Shown: positions 1-11,870 of the stretch, one piece after another
Layout: the number at the start of each line of letters is the position of its first letter
Numbering within the stretch: position 1 is the first letter of the stretch
Origin: Selaginella moellendorffii
Lineage: Eukaryota; Streptophyta; Lycopodiopsida; Selaginellales; Selaginellaceae
Direction: 5' to 3'
Assembly: GCF_000143415.4 (NCBI RefSeq)
Contig: NW_003314302.1
Coordinates: 549,886-613,885 of the forward strand
Length of the DNA stretch: 64,000 bases
Notes under the pieces: generated by a model
What the model was told of the DNA's origin: nothing
What the model saw: the letters and a program-made list of their open reading frames with translations, nothing else
The model's database searches: none
Position numbers and translations under genes: made by a program

Positions 1-2609
1 CGAGTGGTCATTTAGTTTGTGCTTGTCTATGAACTTTTATCTCGTACTTGGGGTATTGTGTTCATGTTGGACAAGTATATAACTCGATGACATGAGTTAG
101 TGTTCGGGTCTTGTGAAGGCAAGTTGAAGGGTGATTGTTAGTTGCTTTGCGACTAGTGATTACTTGTAGACTATGTCAAAGGACTGTTGATACTTGCTTT
201 GCTCGATGATGATTTAGCAATGATGGGCTTGCTTTACCGGATGGTGTTGCGGAGGATCATGTCGTTAGACTTACATGAGTTTTTCATGTTGGCTTGTCGA
301 CTCTACCTTTGTTGATATCATTTGGTTACATTTAGTCCGTAGTGTTAGATTTCATTGAGTCTTGGACGTGGTGAATCACTCCTTAATGAAGTGTTATCTG
401 TAACTGAGTTTTGTTGGAGGATTGGTCTTGGATACTGACTAAAGTATCTTCGACTTTGGTTAGCTTGGTTGCTGGAGAGTTTTGAGTGGTGATTCACTCG
501 TGCTTTCTTTTAGCTTTGTTTTGGTGTTGATGGCATTGAAGTGATGCTTTGTTATTGACATTGTTGATATTGAGATCTGAGTGAAATGAGATATCCTTCC
601 AAGGATTGATATTGAGTTTCATTAGTCTTGATGAATATAGTGTTGATAATTTGGCTATAATTTTGTGTTGTTGGCATTTGTGCATTTGCTAGTTAGCAAC
701 TGTGTTGACGTTCAAACGAACTGAGTGGCAAGTTGAGTTAGTTGTGTTCTAGATAAGATTATTTAGTAGAGGGTTGAGCTTTAGTTTTTCCTTGAAAAGT
801 GATTTAGTCGTGGACTATGCTAACTCTACGAGAGGAAGAGTTAGTGATCGATATTAGAATGTTGAGTCCTTGCTGGATTTGAGTTCGGGATATAGCGATC
901 ATTAATAGTTCTTTTTGGGCTTGTTATGAAGTGAGTTATGTCTTGCTATAGATGGATTCATGGAGGATCGTTTGATGATCACTTGTTAAGCATAGCTTCG
1001 TTATACTTAGCTTTTGGATTGATGCAAATATGCTCTTCATTAGCTTTGGCATTATGAAGTTTGGCTTATGGATGTGTTAAGGAAGATATTGTAAGTTGCA
1101 TCACAATTTCTTCTTTCACATTGAAGTTAGCTTTTATGAGACTTGTGATCATTATTAGGCAAGACTTGGCTATAAGCTTCTTTGAGCTTTGGTTCTTTGA
1201 GTTTTGTGCTCATTGTTCCATTTGTTAGAAGTTGTTGGGGAAGGCATTTTGGCTCATTAGCTTCGATGTTGAAGTTGGCTTTTGCATCTAGCAATCATTG
1301 GTGATGATTGACTATCATCTAAGAAAGTTGATTATCCTTGTCGAAGGTTTTGCTTGATTATCGTTGATTTAGAATGATTTGCCATTCTTCGGGATGGTGG
1401 ATTCTTTCTTCAATGACGATTATGCATCTCTTTATTGATGGGATGATTGATGATCTTTCATGATGGTTAGTTGTTCTTTTTGATGGCTTATGGCTTTTCG
1501 CAATACCACATGTTCTTTGTGGTTTGCTCTAGATTGGTCTCTTGGGTTTGAGACATCAGTAGGATGTTGCTAACACTTGCTTGAGCAACTCTGGTTCCAT
1601 GGTATTGTTGACTGAGATCTATTTAGATTTGCTAGTGCAATAGTTGATATGAACAAGTGTTTGTTTGCTTTGCAACATTCATTTTGTTCTGTTGATTATT
1701 GCTCGAGTTAGTTCTCATAGATTCGGATGTTATGGCCTTCGGGTGAAACATTTGCGAGCATTGTGCTTGTTACTCAATAATACTTTGTGTTCTTTGAGTT
1801 ATGTTTTGTGAGTTGTTTGGCATGCTATCTGCCATTTTCGATAGTTAAGTTTCATTATTGAGGTTCCTTGATGATCTACTTGCTATTGAATTTTGTTGGA
1901 TGGTGATTCCTATGTTTATCAATTATAGTGAGTTGGTGGTTCCTGTACTGTAATATTAGTTTATCAGATGATAACTTCCTTGGAATACTTTTGTGTTCTA
2001 AACTAAGATATATTCACTGATAATTAAATCTCTCAGATATTGTTGTCTATAACTTTGATATAGTCCTTATATTGATCTTTGAGTTTGGGCCAGTATAGGC
2101 AGACTGGCTTCGGCACTTCGTGTGCATGGTGAAATCTCTAGTCATGGGGTAGCTGCTGTCGACTGGTCACATAACCTACCTCTCTGTCGATGTTCCTTAT
2201 TCCGTGAAAGGGCGTGACCGTGTAAACAACTCTACACTGCTTGTTGACAACAGTCTATCTAAACCTTACCTACGGGTTTGGTTTCTTTGCTCAAGAGGGT
2301 TGGGGCCTCTGGCTTTTCTCTCTATGTCCTTGCGGGCAGGGGCATATCACACTTTTGTAGCTGGGTGACACCCAGAGCAGCAAGGGTGGCTGACTCCGTT
2401 GGTCATTTCCTTGTCGGTGACGGCCGGAAGGTGTCTGAGCTAGTAGCGCATCCGCGTTAGACAAAGAGGTTACCCCCTAACTCATTTAAGTTGGTGCATT
2501 TCTCACATAGTGTGAGTACCGTGAACTTTTTATGAAGTTGTTTCCTTGGCGGTATTCTAGACTAGAGTATGCATCGATGAGGACGTCGATCTTCCCAAGG
2601 GGGGGAGAG
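1..2609 (+). mobile_element. Non-coding interior of an LTR element (family C lineage), 3' part
   Basis: No convincing ORF is visible. The plus strand is strongly T- and G-rich over about 2 kb, unlike the host genes. From about 2060 the sequence matches the region just before the 3' LTR of the element at 50948-58270 (compare 56820-57345), including a block rich in 'ggcttcggcacttcg'. A purine tract at 2597-2609 abuts the LTR and is a polypurine tract. I infer a large, mostly non-coding LTR element whose 5' end lies outside the window. Confidence 0.55.
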
Positions 2610-3719
2610 TGTCGCGAATGTGACCTCGGGTATCAAAAGTTACCTGTTGATCAGTCCTTACGGACACTCTTACCTTACTGCCGCGATGGCAGGAGGTCGG
2701 TATTGCTGGACCCGTTATCAGTTCCCACTTGAGCACTTAGATTGGATAAATATAAGGTAGGAACCCTATGTGTTTTTTGCTGAGCATACTCGGCCTGGTT
2801 TGAGAAACTTGAGTCATTGGCTTGCACTTGCTAGTATCAAGAACCCCCGCGATATTGAGATTGGTCCCTCAACATCGCTAGATGATAGCTTACCGTGTCT
2901 GCCAAACACCCTCGCTATCATGCCCTTTGTGTTAGTCTCAATTCGTCCCAGATGCTATTTATGGAAAGTGTCTAGATTTGCTCATTTGGCATATCTACGG
3001 AATGTAGAGTCGTCCTGAACACAATGGTGTTCGTCCCGTGTCCAATTTCACAATCTAGGGACATTCCATATTTAGTAAGTTTTGAGCTTGTCCCAGAGAC
3101 TAACTCCTGATACTAAGGGAGGCTTGGGGTGAAAGCCCAAAGCGTGTGTTCCTCAAGGGGGGGGGGGGGGGGGGCTATGGGGGATTCCAAATGTATAGTA
3201 GGGATAATGGGTAGGTCGGGCATGGCCGACCAACCTGAGGCATAGTCTAGCTCCCGCTTGCATGCCTGTCCTTGTTCTGCGTCCGACTTGGGTCTAAGCC
3301 CAAGTTCCATTCCATGCTAGCTGGTGGAGTACCCATGTCCTCACGTTAGGCCACCAGTATGCCGAAATAGCGCCAGACTCCATTTGGCTCCGTTTTGCAT
3401 GCTGGTCCTGGCATTGGGATTCTTGTTGCTCTAGGACTGTTCCAAGTCGCTCCGGGCTCCTGTCCCTTCGCTCCTTGGGCTATATGCTCGGGAGTTGCTC
3501 CATGGTTCGGTTCCATCACTTCTTAGCTCCACGCTTGGGAGTTTGGCACCGTTCCTTTGTTCAGTGGCCCAAAGCCCTGAACCTTGGGTTCCACACCACG
3601 TTCCTTTGGACACGTGGCATGTGACACATGGCATCTGTCACATGGCACAAAGAGGGTTTAGGTTCCTTATCCTATGGTAAATCACCATAGGATAAAGGGT
3701 AAAAACCACGTGCGCTACA
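2610..3719 (+). mobile_element. 3' LTR, family C lineage
   Basis: It begins TGTCGCGAATG directly after a purine tract and ends GCGCTACA, the same termini as the LTRs of the element at 50948-58270. The first 800 bp align with those LTRs; the last 300 bp are different, with many CACATGGCA-type repeats. It contains an 18-base G run at 3157-3174 inside the block shared with family A LTRs. Length about 1.1 kb. Confidence 0.8.
3667..3695. repeat. Perfect 11-bp hairpin near the LTR end
   Basis: TTATCCTATGG and its exact reverse complement are separated by 7 bases, 24 bp before the LTR end. The related LTR at 5050-6123 has a degraded version. It may mark the RNA 3' end or be a remnant of a small inserted element. 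Confidence 0.6.
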
Positions 3720-5049
3720 AAGTGTTAATCGATAAACCAACAAACTATAGCAAATGAATGCTATAACCCTTTCTAACACTAAGCAAATTTCAAGGAACCA
3801 AAGAACCAATTTAAGCTTAGTATAAGAGATCACAATTGAAAATTTAGTCAAAGCTACTTCAATGTTACTTCTTGCAAGTAGACTAGCTTCTCTATTAACC
3901 ACTTTGGGGTTGATCATCATTTAATCAAGCAACTTTATAAACACATTGCTCATTATTACATGGATATGATATAAAATCATAATGACTTGATTATTAATTG
4001 AGCAACACAATGAGCAAGCCTATATTATAACTTCAAAAGTTTACACGAGTATCAAGTGCTAACTTGATTAGACAAAATGTAACATAAATGCCATACCCCA
4101 CCAATAGAGATTTACAACACCAAATACTACCAACTTTGTTCACAACATAGACAAGTTCATGCCACTCTCTTTCCGACCAAACTCAAAACTAATCCAACAT
4201 CAATCTATTTAATGAGCAATAATAAAGTTCCCCGGAAAAGAGTTGAGCATTGTAACCCAAATCTTTAATAACAAGCCTAGACAAAATGGTATAATACTTC
4301 ATCACTATCCATCCCATGACTCATCACTGGTAAGACTATTATACCTAACATGCATCAAGATAGGGACTCTTAATTGCATGATGTGAACACGAGCAATGAG
4401 TCACACCTCATTGCAAATTATCTCTCTAAGAAGAAAAGATGATTTATATGTTTAATTCTTTGTCCTTGACAACTCTCTTTTCGGTCTCATCTTTAACCAA
4501 ACCTCAAGCTTGCTTTTGCATTGCCTTTAGTCCAATCCAAGAAAAGTTTATAAGAGAGCACAACAATGACTATTGGAACCAATAAACTAATCCCTATAGT
4601 CTTGATTGATTCACTTATAATCATGCATAGGAAGGATCTACTAGTGTTGTGCTAAACGGCTACGAACTAGTTTATTTGCCACTCATAACAAACCCAAGGG
4701 AGGTTTACTTTTTCCTACGGTATATGGAAAAACTCATGGAACCACCGATAACCTAATATTAATCTTGCCACTTCAAAGTGTAACCTTGAGTTGCTAATGT
4801 GCCTCACTCACAAGCCCAAGTGTAAACTCGTATAAACAGAACACCTCAATCCATCTTATGAGCCCAAGAGCAAGCTCATATAATCTAGTATGAAAAGGTA
4901 ACCAAAATCCATACCCAATGAATGATTGCGAAGTCTTTGCACCCAATATGTACCACTCGGATCATCATTTTCATCTCTACATATGTAATAAGATTAGTTG
5001 CCTAATCTTATTGGATAATACTTGTTAAGATGTATCCTCTAACACCAAA
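3720..5049 (-). mobile_element. Non-coding interior of an oppositely oriented LTR element
   Basis: No gene seen. The minus strand here is T/G-rich, matching the skew of 1-2060 read on plus. It lies directly downstream (minus sense) of the LTR at 5050-6123. Its first bases there (minus, 5049 down) read TTTGGTGTTAGAGG, which resembles the primer-binding site TTTGGTATCA that follows other LTRs in the window. The left edge abuts the plus-strand LTR at 3719, as expected if that element inserted here. Confidence 0.55.
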
Positions 5050-6123
5050 TGTAATGCACGTGGTTTTTACCCTTTATCCTATGATGATTTACTATAGAAT
5101 ACCACAAAGTGGAACTTAAACGCTCTATGTGCCACATGTTATATGCCATGTGCCACATGCCATGTGTCCAAAGGACAGTGGTGTGAAACCCAAATTTCAA
5201 GGCCTTGGGCCATTGAACGAAGGTACGAAGCTAAACCTCTAAGCATGGAGCCAAGGAGTAATGAAATTGAACCATGGAGCAACTCCTGAGCATATAGCTC
5301 AAAGAGTGAAAGGATAGGAGTATGGAGCGACTCAGAACAATCCTAGAGCATTTAGCATTTTAATGCCAAGACTAGCACGCAAAATAGAGCCAAACGGAGT
5401 CTAGTGCTATTTCAGCATACTAGTGGCCTAACGCAAGGATATATGTACTCCACCAACTAGCTTGGTATGGAACTTAATCTTGGACCCAAGCCACACGTAG
5501 AACAAGGACAAGCACGCAAGCAAGAACTAAACTATGCCTCAAGTTGGTCAACCATGCCTAACATACCCACTATCCCTACTATATATTTGGACCCCCTATA
5601 ACCCTGCCCCCCCCCCCCCCTAAGGAACACATGCTTTGGGCTTTCACCCCAAGCCTCCCTTAGTACTAGGAGTTAGTCTTTGGGACAAGCTCGAAACTTA
5701 CTAAATATAGAATATCCCTAGATTGAGAATTTGGACATGGGACGAACACCATTGTGTTTATGTCAATCTCTACATTCCGTAAATATGCCAAATGAGCAAA
5801 TCTAGACACTTTCCATAATTAGCATTTGGGACCGAAATGAGACTAACATAAAGGGCATGATAGTGAGGGTGTTTGGCAAACACAATAAGTTATCATTTAG
5901 CAATATTAAGGGACTAGTCTCAATACATAAGGGTTTTTGTTACTAGCCAATACAAGATACAATGAGACGGGAACTCCCTACCGGGCTAAATATGCTTAGC
6001 TAATAGCATGTAAGAATTTCATCCTAGCAATACTGACCTCCTGATGTTGTGGCAGTAAGGAAAGAATATCCAAAAGGACTAGCTAACAAATAACTTTCAA
6101 TACCCAAAGTCACATTCGTGACA
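5050..6123 (-). mobile_element. 5' LTR, same lineage, minus orientation
   Basis: The reverse complement starts TGTCACGAATGTGAC and ends near GCATTACA, and it aligns along its length with the LTR at 2610-3719, including the CACATGGCA-rich 3' third. The 14-base C run at 5607-5620 is the counterpart of the G run at 3157-3174. It has many transitions relative to its partner, so it is older or more mutated. Confidence 0.75.
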
Positions 6124-7200
6124 ATCTTGGCACTTTGATTAAAAATCCAAAAACTCAAATCTCCTTGGACTTGGAATTCTATAAATTCCATTGTTGTTTG
6201 CCCTTGCACGAATTGGAAAGAAGAAACTTTGAGCATGCAATGATACTAGTGTTATTGCAGATTATAACCTCCAACGAAATAGAGCCAAAATGAAGATAAA
6301 ATTGCCAATATAAAAAAGATTCAAAAACAATACTCTAAGAGAATAAAAGTGGTGGGTGATCTTAAAAAATGTAAAAGAAACCTTTCTATCCTTCTCAATA
6401 GGTTTTGGAGTTCTTAATCTCTCTTTATGAAACATAGGAAAGAAAATCACAGTGAAACATAAATTGAAATTTAGAGAGAGCAATAAGAAGAATATCAACA
6501 ATATACAAAATGAATTTAAATCTTACAACATATAAAATATGTGCAAGTGTGACAATTTTAATGTTTAATGTATGCATACACATAGATCTAAAGATTTCAG
6601 CACCTAAAGTTTGATAGTCCATAATGATGTTAGTAATGACATTTTGCTATGGCATGTAGATGCAAGATATCTGATTCGATTGTTAGTACATGTGAAGTGT
6701 TAGATTGTCAAATCTTAATTACTAAGTGATGATAAATCTTGTCAAATCTTAAGTGCTAAGTAATGATAATTCTTCAATGACAAACTCGATTCTCAGTACA
6801 AGTCAAGTTTTATCCATAATTGTCAATGATATTTAAAGCAGGTACCTATAGTTTAAGTTCTAATACAACACGAAATAAATTTATAGATGAGAATTCATCC
6901 ATTCATAGATTAATATAGTACAACATATTTAATATGGTAATGCAACATGCCTTATTTAAAATCTTTAAAGTTCTTATAACAAATCCAAAAAATATACAAA
7001 ATATTGATGAGAATACATCCTTTCCATATAATTAGTAAAAGATAATATCATATCTCTAATAACTTAAGAATTTTCAATGCTATTTATATTGTTATTAAAA
7101 TATACAAAATAGAGAACCATAAATTCACATATAATAATAATGATAAGATAAAATAAGATCAATGATATAGTGATGGTGATAATTAAACAAACAACTAAGA
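6124..7200. other. AT-rich stretch, no gene seen
   Basis: Short ORFs here are of random type with no recognisable motif. The first 100 bases flank the 5' end of the minus-strand LTR element. Nothing else could be supported. Confidence 0.6.
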
Positions 7201-7238
7201 TTTAAGTTATTTGGAATGAACTGCTAGGATGAGAGATT

Positions 7239-7276
7239 GGTTAGGGTTAGGGTAGCCATCAAGATTAGGGTTAGGG
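7239..7276 (+). repeat. Interstitial telomere-like repeats
   Basis: Two short tracts, 7239-7252 and 7264-7276, each hold two TTAGGG-type units in a 38-bp span. This is much too short for a telomere. Such motifs occur in plant promoters (telo-box) and at repair junctions; no gene start is visible nearby. Confidence 0.5.
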
Positions 7277-7310
7277 TAGCTACCTAAGTTGACTGCATGA
7301 GTTGAGATTA

Positions 7311-7470
7311 AGAGTGTGAGAGATGGAGAGATCAAGGGTGTGAGAGATCGAGAGCACAAGAGATAGAGAGATCGAGAGCATGAGAGATAAAGAGATCGAG
7401 AGCACAAGAGATTGAGAGATCGAGAGTGTAAGAGATTGAGTATTAGAGATCGAGTGTGAGAGTTGAGATT
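7311..7470. repeat. GA-rich minisatellite
   Basis: Degenerate units of the form GAGAGATCGAGAGCACAAGA repeat about seven times with small changes. The ORFs crossing it (Ser/Leu-rich on minus) are products of the repeat, not genes. Confidence 0.8.
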
Positions 7471-7559
7471 GAGAAATTGAGTGTGGGAGAGAAGAAGAGA
7501 TTAACAGCAATAAAGATTTAGTACACAAGTGGGAAGCTGAGTAACAATACCATTGTAAG

Positions 7560-8035
7560 CAATAAAAAAAAACAACTCAAGAAATAATCCATAGGGGTTC
7601 AAATATAAAGGGAAAGAGTCCATAAATAAAAGTGCATTTCTTTTTCCAATCAGTTAAGGGTCTTGGGATACTTGGGGTTAAAAAACCTTAGGTTTGAATA
7701 GTACTAAATTAAGTGATCTCATGGAAAGTTTAAGCTCAAGAGTTTATATTTAGTATTAAAGGGGTCTTGGGTCCAACTTTATTGATTGGCTAAAAGAATC
7801 ATATCACATATTCAGATTCACATCTTGCAAATTTAATTTGCCTCCAATTGGGCTCAACATAATGAGTAAGGTGTTAAAAGAGTTATGGCTCTTACTTCCA
7901 TTCACAAGGGTGTGAATTTTCAAGAAAGCATGATAGATTGTAAACAACTAAAAAAATTAACTCTATAAAGGTTCAAATATAAGAGAAAGAGTTTATAAAC
8001 AAGAGTGCACCTTTTTTTCAATCAATAACCTCCCA
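7560..8035 (+). repeat. Dispersed repeat, two partial copies
   Basis: About 200 bp from 7560 resembles 41355-41550, sharing 'caagagtgca', 'gggtttgaatagta' and a run of matching words in the same order. A shorter piece of the same repeat is at 7945-8035. The copy at 41.4 kb sits between the RT and RNase H parts of a Gypsy relic, so it was mobile or was moved there. No coding capacity is visible. Confidence 0.6.
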
Positions 8036-8239
8036 AAATGTCTAAACTTAATAATTTACTACCACCAAGGGTGAGTTTCTTCCATTTAATTGCTTCTATA
8101 TTATGTTTCTTCCATGTTCTTCTAGGCTTTTTTTTCTTGCTCCTCCTTATTCTTTAGCAACTACCATGCATTTTCACCAATAACCATAATTGGCCACCTT
8201 AGGCATTTTTTCTAGCCACCTAAGGCACTTTGCAACACA

Positions 8240-8510
8240 AGGGACCAATGTTATTTAAATAACCTCAACCTTCCAGGCTTAGAAAATGCTTGAGGTCAAG
8301 CTCAAGCTAGCCACCTAGAGGGTGGGAAGGTTATTTAAATAACCTCAAATCCCTAAGTTGCAAAAGTGCTCAAAGTTGAGCTCAAGCTAGCCAACTTGTG
8401 CACTTTTTGTGCCTGGGGGGCCAAAATTATTTAAATACCCTTAACCATCCCGGCTATGAAAGTGTCTGATGTTGAGCTTAGGCCAGCCATCTTAGGCACT
8501 TTTTATTGTT
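8240..8510. repeat. Three tandem ~100-bp units with TTATTTAAATAA
   Basis: The units are imperfect. Each carries a palindromic TTATTTAAATAA-like core, a 'gagctcaagctagccac' segment and an 'aggcacttttt' segment. The third unit is more diverged. Function unknown. Confidence 0.7.
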
Positions 8511-8827
8511 ATGTGGAGGTGAAGGTGAAATATTGGTAGAACTTGGGGATGGAGGTGGAGATTGATATGAAATATTAGGGGTCTAAATATAAATAGTAAT
8601 GACTTTCCCTCTAGCCATTTTATAAAAAAAAAATTTAAAGAGCTAAAGGACACCATAAAAACTACAACAACTGTAACTTTTCTATATACTAATTTTTAGT
8701 CTTGGGAATGAGGTTTATTTAATATGCACTGACAATATTCAGATTCTTGAAATGTCAGTCTCAAAAATAGGGCTTCATAATCATAGCTTGCTTGTAAACA
8801 TAAGAGCTTCTAGAATTTTATATTATC

Positions 8828-8935
8828 ATATATATATATATGCTCTATCATTCTAATGAAAACGTACTCTACTATATATATATATATATATAGATAGATA
8901 GATATTTATGTATGTATGTATGTATGTATGTATAT
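8828..8935. repeat. Compound microsatellite (TA)n, (GATA)n, (TATG)n
   Basis: Two TA tracts, then GATA units, then about six TATG units, over roughly 100 bp. Confidence 0.9.
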
Positions 8936-10093
8936 TCTTACATTTCTTTGCACTATAACTTTTACTTATAGATCTTTTGTTTCTATGCTTCCTATTTTCT
9001 CAAGAACTTTAGAAAAATCTTTCAAATGAAAGAATAATATATAAATATATATTGTCTTGGCCAATATAAACTAATAATGTTTAGTTGTTAAAATGTTTTT
9101 AAAACTAAGAAAACCAAAATGTGGCAATTGTAAAAGTAGTTCATAGTAAAATAATATAGCTATAAAAAAGATAGATTCTCATAAACTTTAATTTTTCTAA
9201 AGGACTCAATCTTATAGAAATATTTCACCCATGTACTTGCATGTTTTAATATTTTAAAGTTCATCAAAACTTTCATTTCTTCAATTTATATTTCTTTTTA
9301 AAATTTCTAGTTGACTGCGTTGACTTGAGTTTACTTGTGTTGAGTTAAACTCAACTCAAGTTTGGACCACCTTTGCCCTTTCCCTCTATATTAAAACCTT
9401 AATTCATTCTAATTGTGGAGATGACCTCAAACTAAACTATCATATGTCAATCTCAACATGCCTCAACCTGAAATTAAACCCTAAATATCTTAAGACCCTT
9501 AACCAATTGGAAAAATGGAGCCTTTTCCATTTATATTAAAACTCTAATGGATCAAAGTAAACTAGACCATTAGATATTAATTTCAATATGATTTCTTTAG
9601 CTAACTTTAATATATAGTGTGATTCCTTTAGTTAACTCTAAATTTCAACATATGGTATGGCCTCTTATGATACTAAATATAAACCTTTGAATCTAGATTA
9701 GTTATCCAACCCAACACTATTCAAACTAAAACTAAAAAATATCTAACCTCAAATATCCCAAAACTCTTACCTAATGGGTTTTATAAGCTTTATATTGAAA
9801 CGTTAATGGATTGTCTCTCTTTGGTTATTTACACCTTAATTTTAACTAGTTTTACTTCATAGAAATATCTATTCTAGAATGATACCATGTTATTGTTTGT
9901 TTTATTATACTATAAAATATATTCTCAAAATCTTTAACTCCAAAATTGCATTCAATCTAGATTGAAGCTTTCCATCTCACCCTTTTCACATCCAATTCTT
10001 TATTCTGCCCAAAAAAAGAGTGTTATTAGTGATAAAGTAGAGTTAAGTATTAATTTTATACCTATATTTTAAATTTGTCATGGGTTTTATATT
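8936..10093. other. AT-rich stretch, no gene seen
   Basis: Only short random ORFs. Some sub-sequences recur (for example 'tatatagtgtgattcctttagttaactcta'-like words around 9590-9650), but no element boundary could be set. Confidence 0.6.
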
Positions 10094-10520
10094 TCAAAGG
10101 AGGTCTTTCAAGCTGTTCTCTGTGAACTCTTTTTTGTTATCAGATTGTAGCAACATATCCACCACATAGTCCTTTAGTATAGACTGTTGAATAGACTTTG
10201 GAGTTGTAACACTTTTCTTCCTAGCCCCTGTAGTAACAACAACTTTCAAATTGCGAAAAGAATCACGATAGATTCCTTTCTCTATTGCGTGTTGGTGATA
10301 TCCAACATGCACTACTGCTCTACCTAAACATCCATCCCGTGAAAATAATACATTTTCACATCGCAATATGCTTAATACACAGGTGTTGCCCCGCATTTGC
10401 GACATCTAAACCGTATAGCAACCTCACCATGCCTAGGGGGATTGATCGTTGAGCCTTTAAAGAAACATATATTCTTACCATGATCAGAAATGCATTTCTC
10501 AGTGATACATTGAAGCTATC
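10094..10520 (-). pseudogene. Remnant ORF with a CxxC motif, family not recognised
   Basis: A 103-residue minus-strand frame runs 10405-10094. A different frame just upstream encodes a segment containing CRKCG and ends in a stop inside the first frame, so the original protein probably continued across a frameshift near 10400. The peptide is basic, contains HVGYHQHA and KSIQQS, and has codon use unlike repeat-derived frames. I do not recognise the family. A transposon-encoded zinc-binding protein is possible but not shown. Confidence 0.3.
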
Positions 10521-10529
10521 CACCACAAT

Positions 10530-10910
10530 TGTTAGGATCTTATCCCTTACACCCTAAGCCAACTGGCTAAAGGGGTGATCACTTGATTGTAGGGCCCTTT
10601 CTTTATCCTATTATCTTGACTTGGTGCCTAACAATCCTCCCCTTGTCAGGGAATGATCGTCCATAATCATACTTAGGCTACCCTCTAGTCACCATGGTTT
10701 TTCTCTTAGGGTCTACCAAACCTTGGTTCTCCCTCTAGATCCACCATATTGAATATTCCTTCAGAATATTCTTGCCCCACTTGTCAGCCACGAGAAACGA
10801 ATTGGGCTCTGATACCAATGTTAAGATAATAGGATAAAGAAAGGGCCTTGCAATCAAGTGATCACCCCTTTAGCCAGTTGGCTTAGGGTGCATGGGATAG
10901 GATCCTAACA
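10530..10910 (-). mobile_element. TRIM-like mini LTR element with one inverted terminal repeat
   Basis: The left repeat (10530-10633) read on minus starts TGTTAGGCACC and ends GATCCTAACA. A purine tract precedes it on minus (10634-10647). A primer-binding site for initiator tRNA-Met, TTGGTATCAGAGCCCA on minus, sits at 10803-10818 beside the right repeat. This is the layout of a terminal-repeat retrotransposon in miniature. However, the right repeat (10819-10910) is the inverted form of the left one, so the whole unit looks like a 381-bp TIR element with about 90-bp arms. It also lacks 11 bases near one end. A second primer-site-like TTGGTATCAG follows at 10911 on plus. Confidence 0.65.
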
Positions 10911-11870
10911 TTGGTATCAGAAAACTCGTCAAGTACATCCCGTATTGCTACTTCTCCCCCACATGTGCCTTGGTCCCCCAAGTCACGAACAAACAGCAAA
11001 TAACTCGAAAGTGCTTTTCCATTTCGACAAGCCCACTTCAAAAATGTAGTAGAGAGCATAACAACTGGTGGTTGAATGCCCTCGCCAAACCATACATTTT
11101 TAACGCCACTATACTCTAGCGAGATATGCTTAATACTCCACTTTATCGCTGGATCCACCTTCACCAACCATGACATCCCAAGAATGAGATCTACACGATG
11201 GATATCCGCGAAATAAAAAGTCTCCACAAGTGTGGTTTTGCCAACCAACACTTCCAGCCCCTCAACACAAGCATCGAAATGCTGAGTAGAGGTAACTGCA
11301 CCTTCCATTGTGTATGGAAGAACTCCGTGTGTGACCAGGCCATGCTCCGCAACAAACTTTGCCGAAACAAAGTTGTCATCACTCCCACTATCTAGTAAAA
11401 TCCACATTGGATCACCACAGTACACGTCCTCCAGCATTCAAGCTGATTCACCCATATCTTCGAGCTCCATCTTGTTCCACACACAGTTGAGTTGACGAGC
11501 AACGATTGAAAGTCTCTTCCTCCAACCGGAATGGTCGTTTTCATCATCCTCATGCTGCAAAGTTTGCAACTTTTTAGTATCTAGCTTACTGTGAGTAGAA
11601 GATTGGCCATTCTTCTTGTCTTGCTGCTTTTTCTTCAACTACGGATAATCAGCCTTATAGTGTTCAAGTTGGCCACAATAATGACAACCCTGTTTATAAT
11701 TCTTCACAAAGAACTTCTGCTTCTTGGACCCCTTTGCATCCAAAGTAATCACCACCGACTTCAACTTGTGATATTTGTTCCCATCCTTGTGTCCACGGCG
11801 ATTATCACGATGATTCTCGACAGAAAGACTCCATGAACACTTGTGAGACTTTGAAGAGTGAGGTAGGTAG
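10911..11870 (-). pseudogene. Gypsy gag zinc knuckle and protease remnant
   Basis: On minus, a degraded retroviral zinc knuckle (CHYCGQ...H, last Cys replaced by Tyr, then a stop) lies at about 11690-11640. It is followed, after one in-frame stop at 11440-11438, by an aspartic protease domain. The protease shows LLDSGSDDNFV (active-site DSG) and ILGMSWL. The frame ends in VLDEFSD, the usual linker before reverse transcriptase, where the TRIM-like element interrupts it. No RT follows. It is a Ty3/Gypsy relic, family not assigned. Confidence 0.7.
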
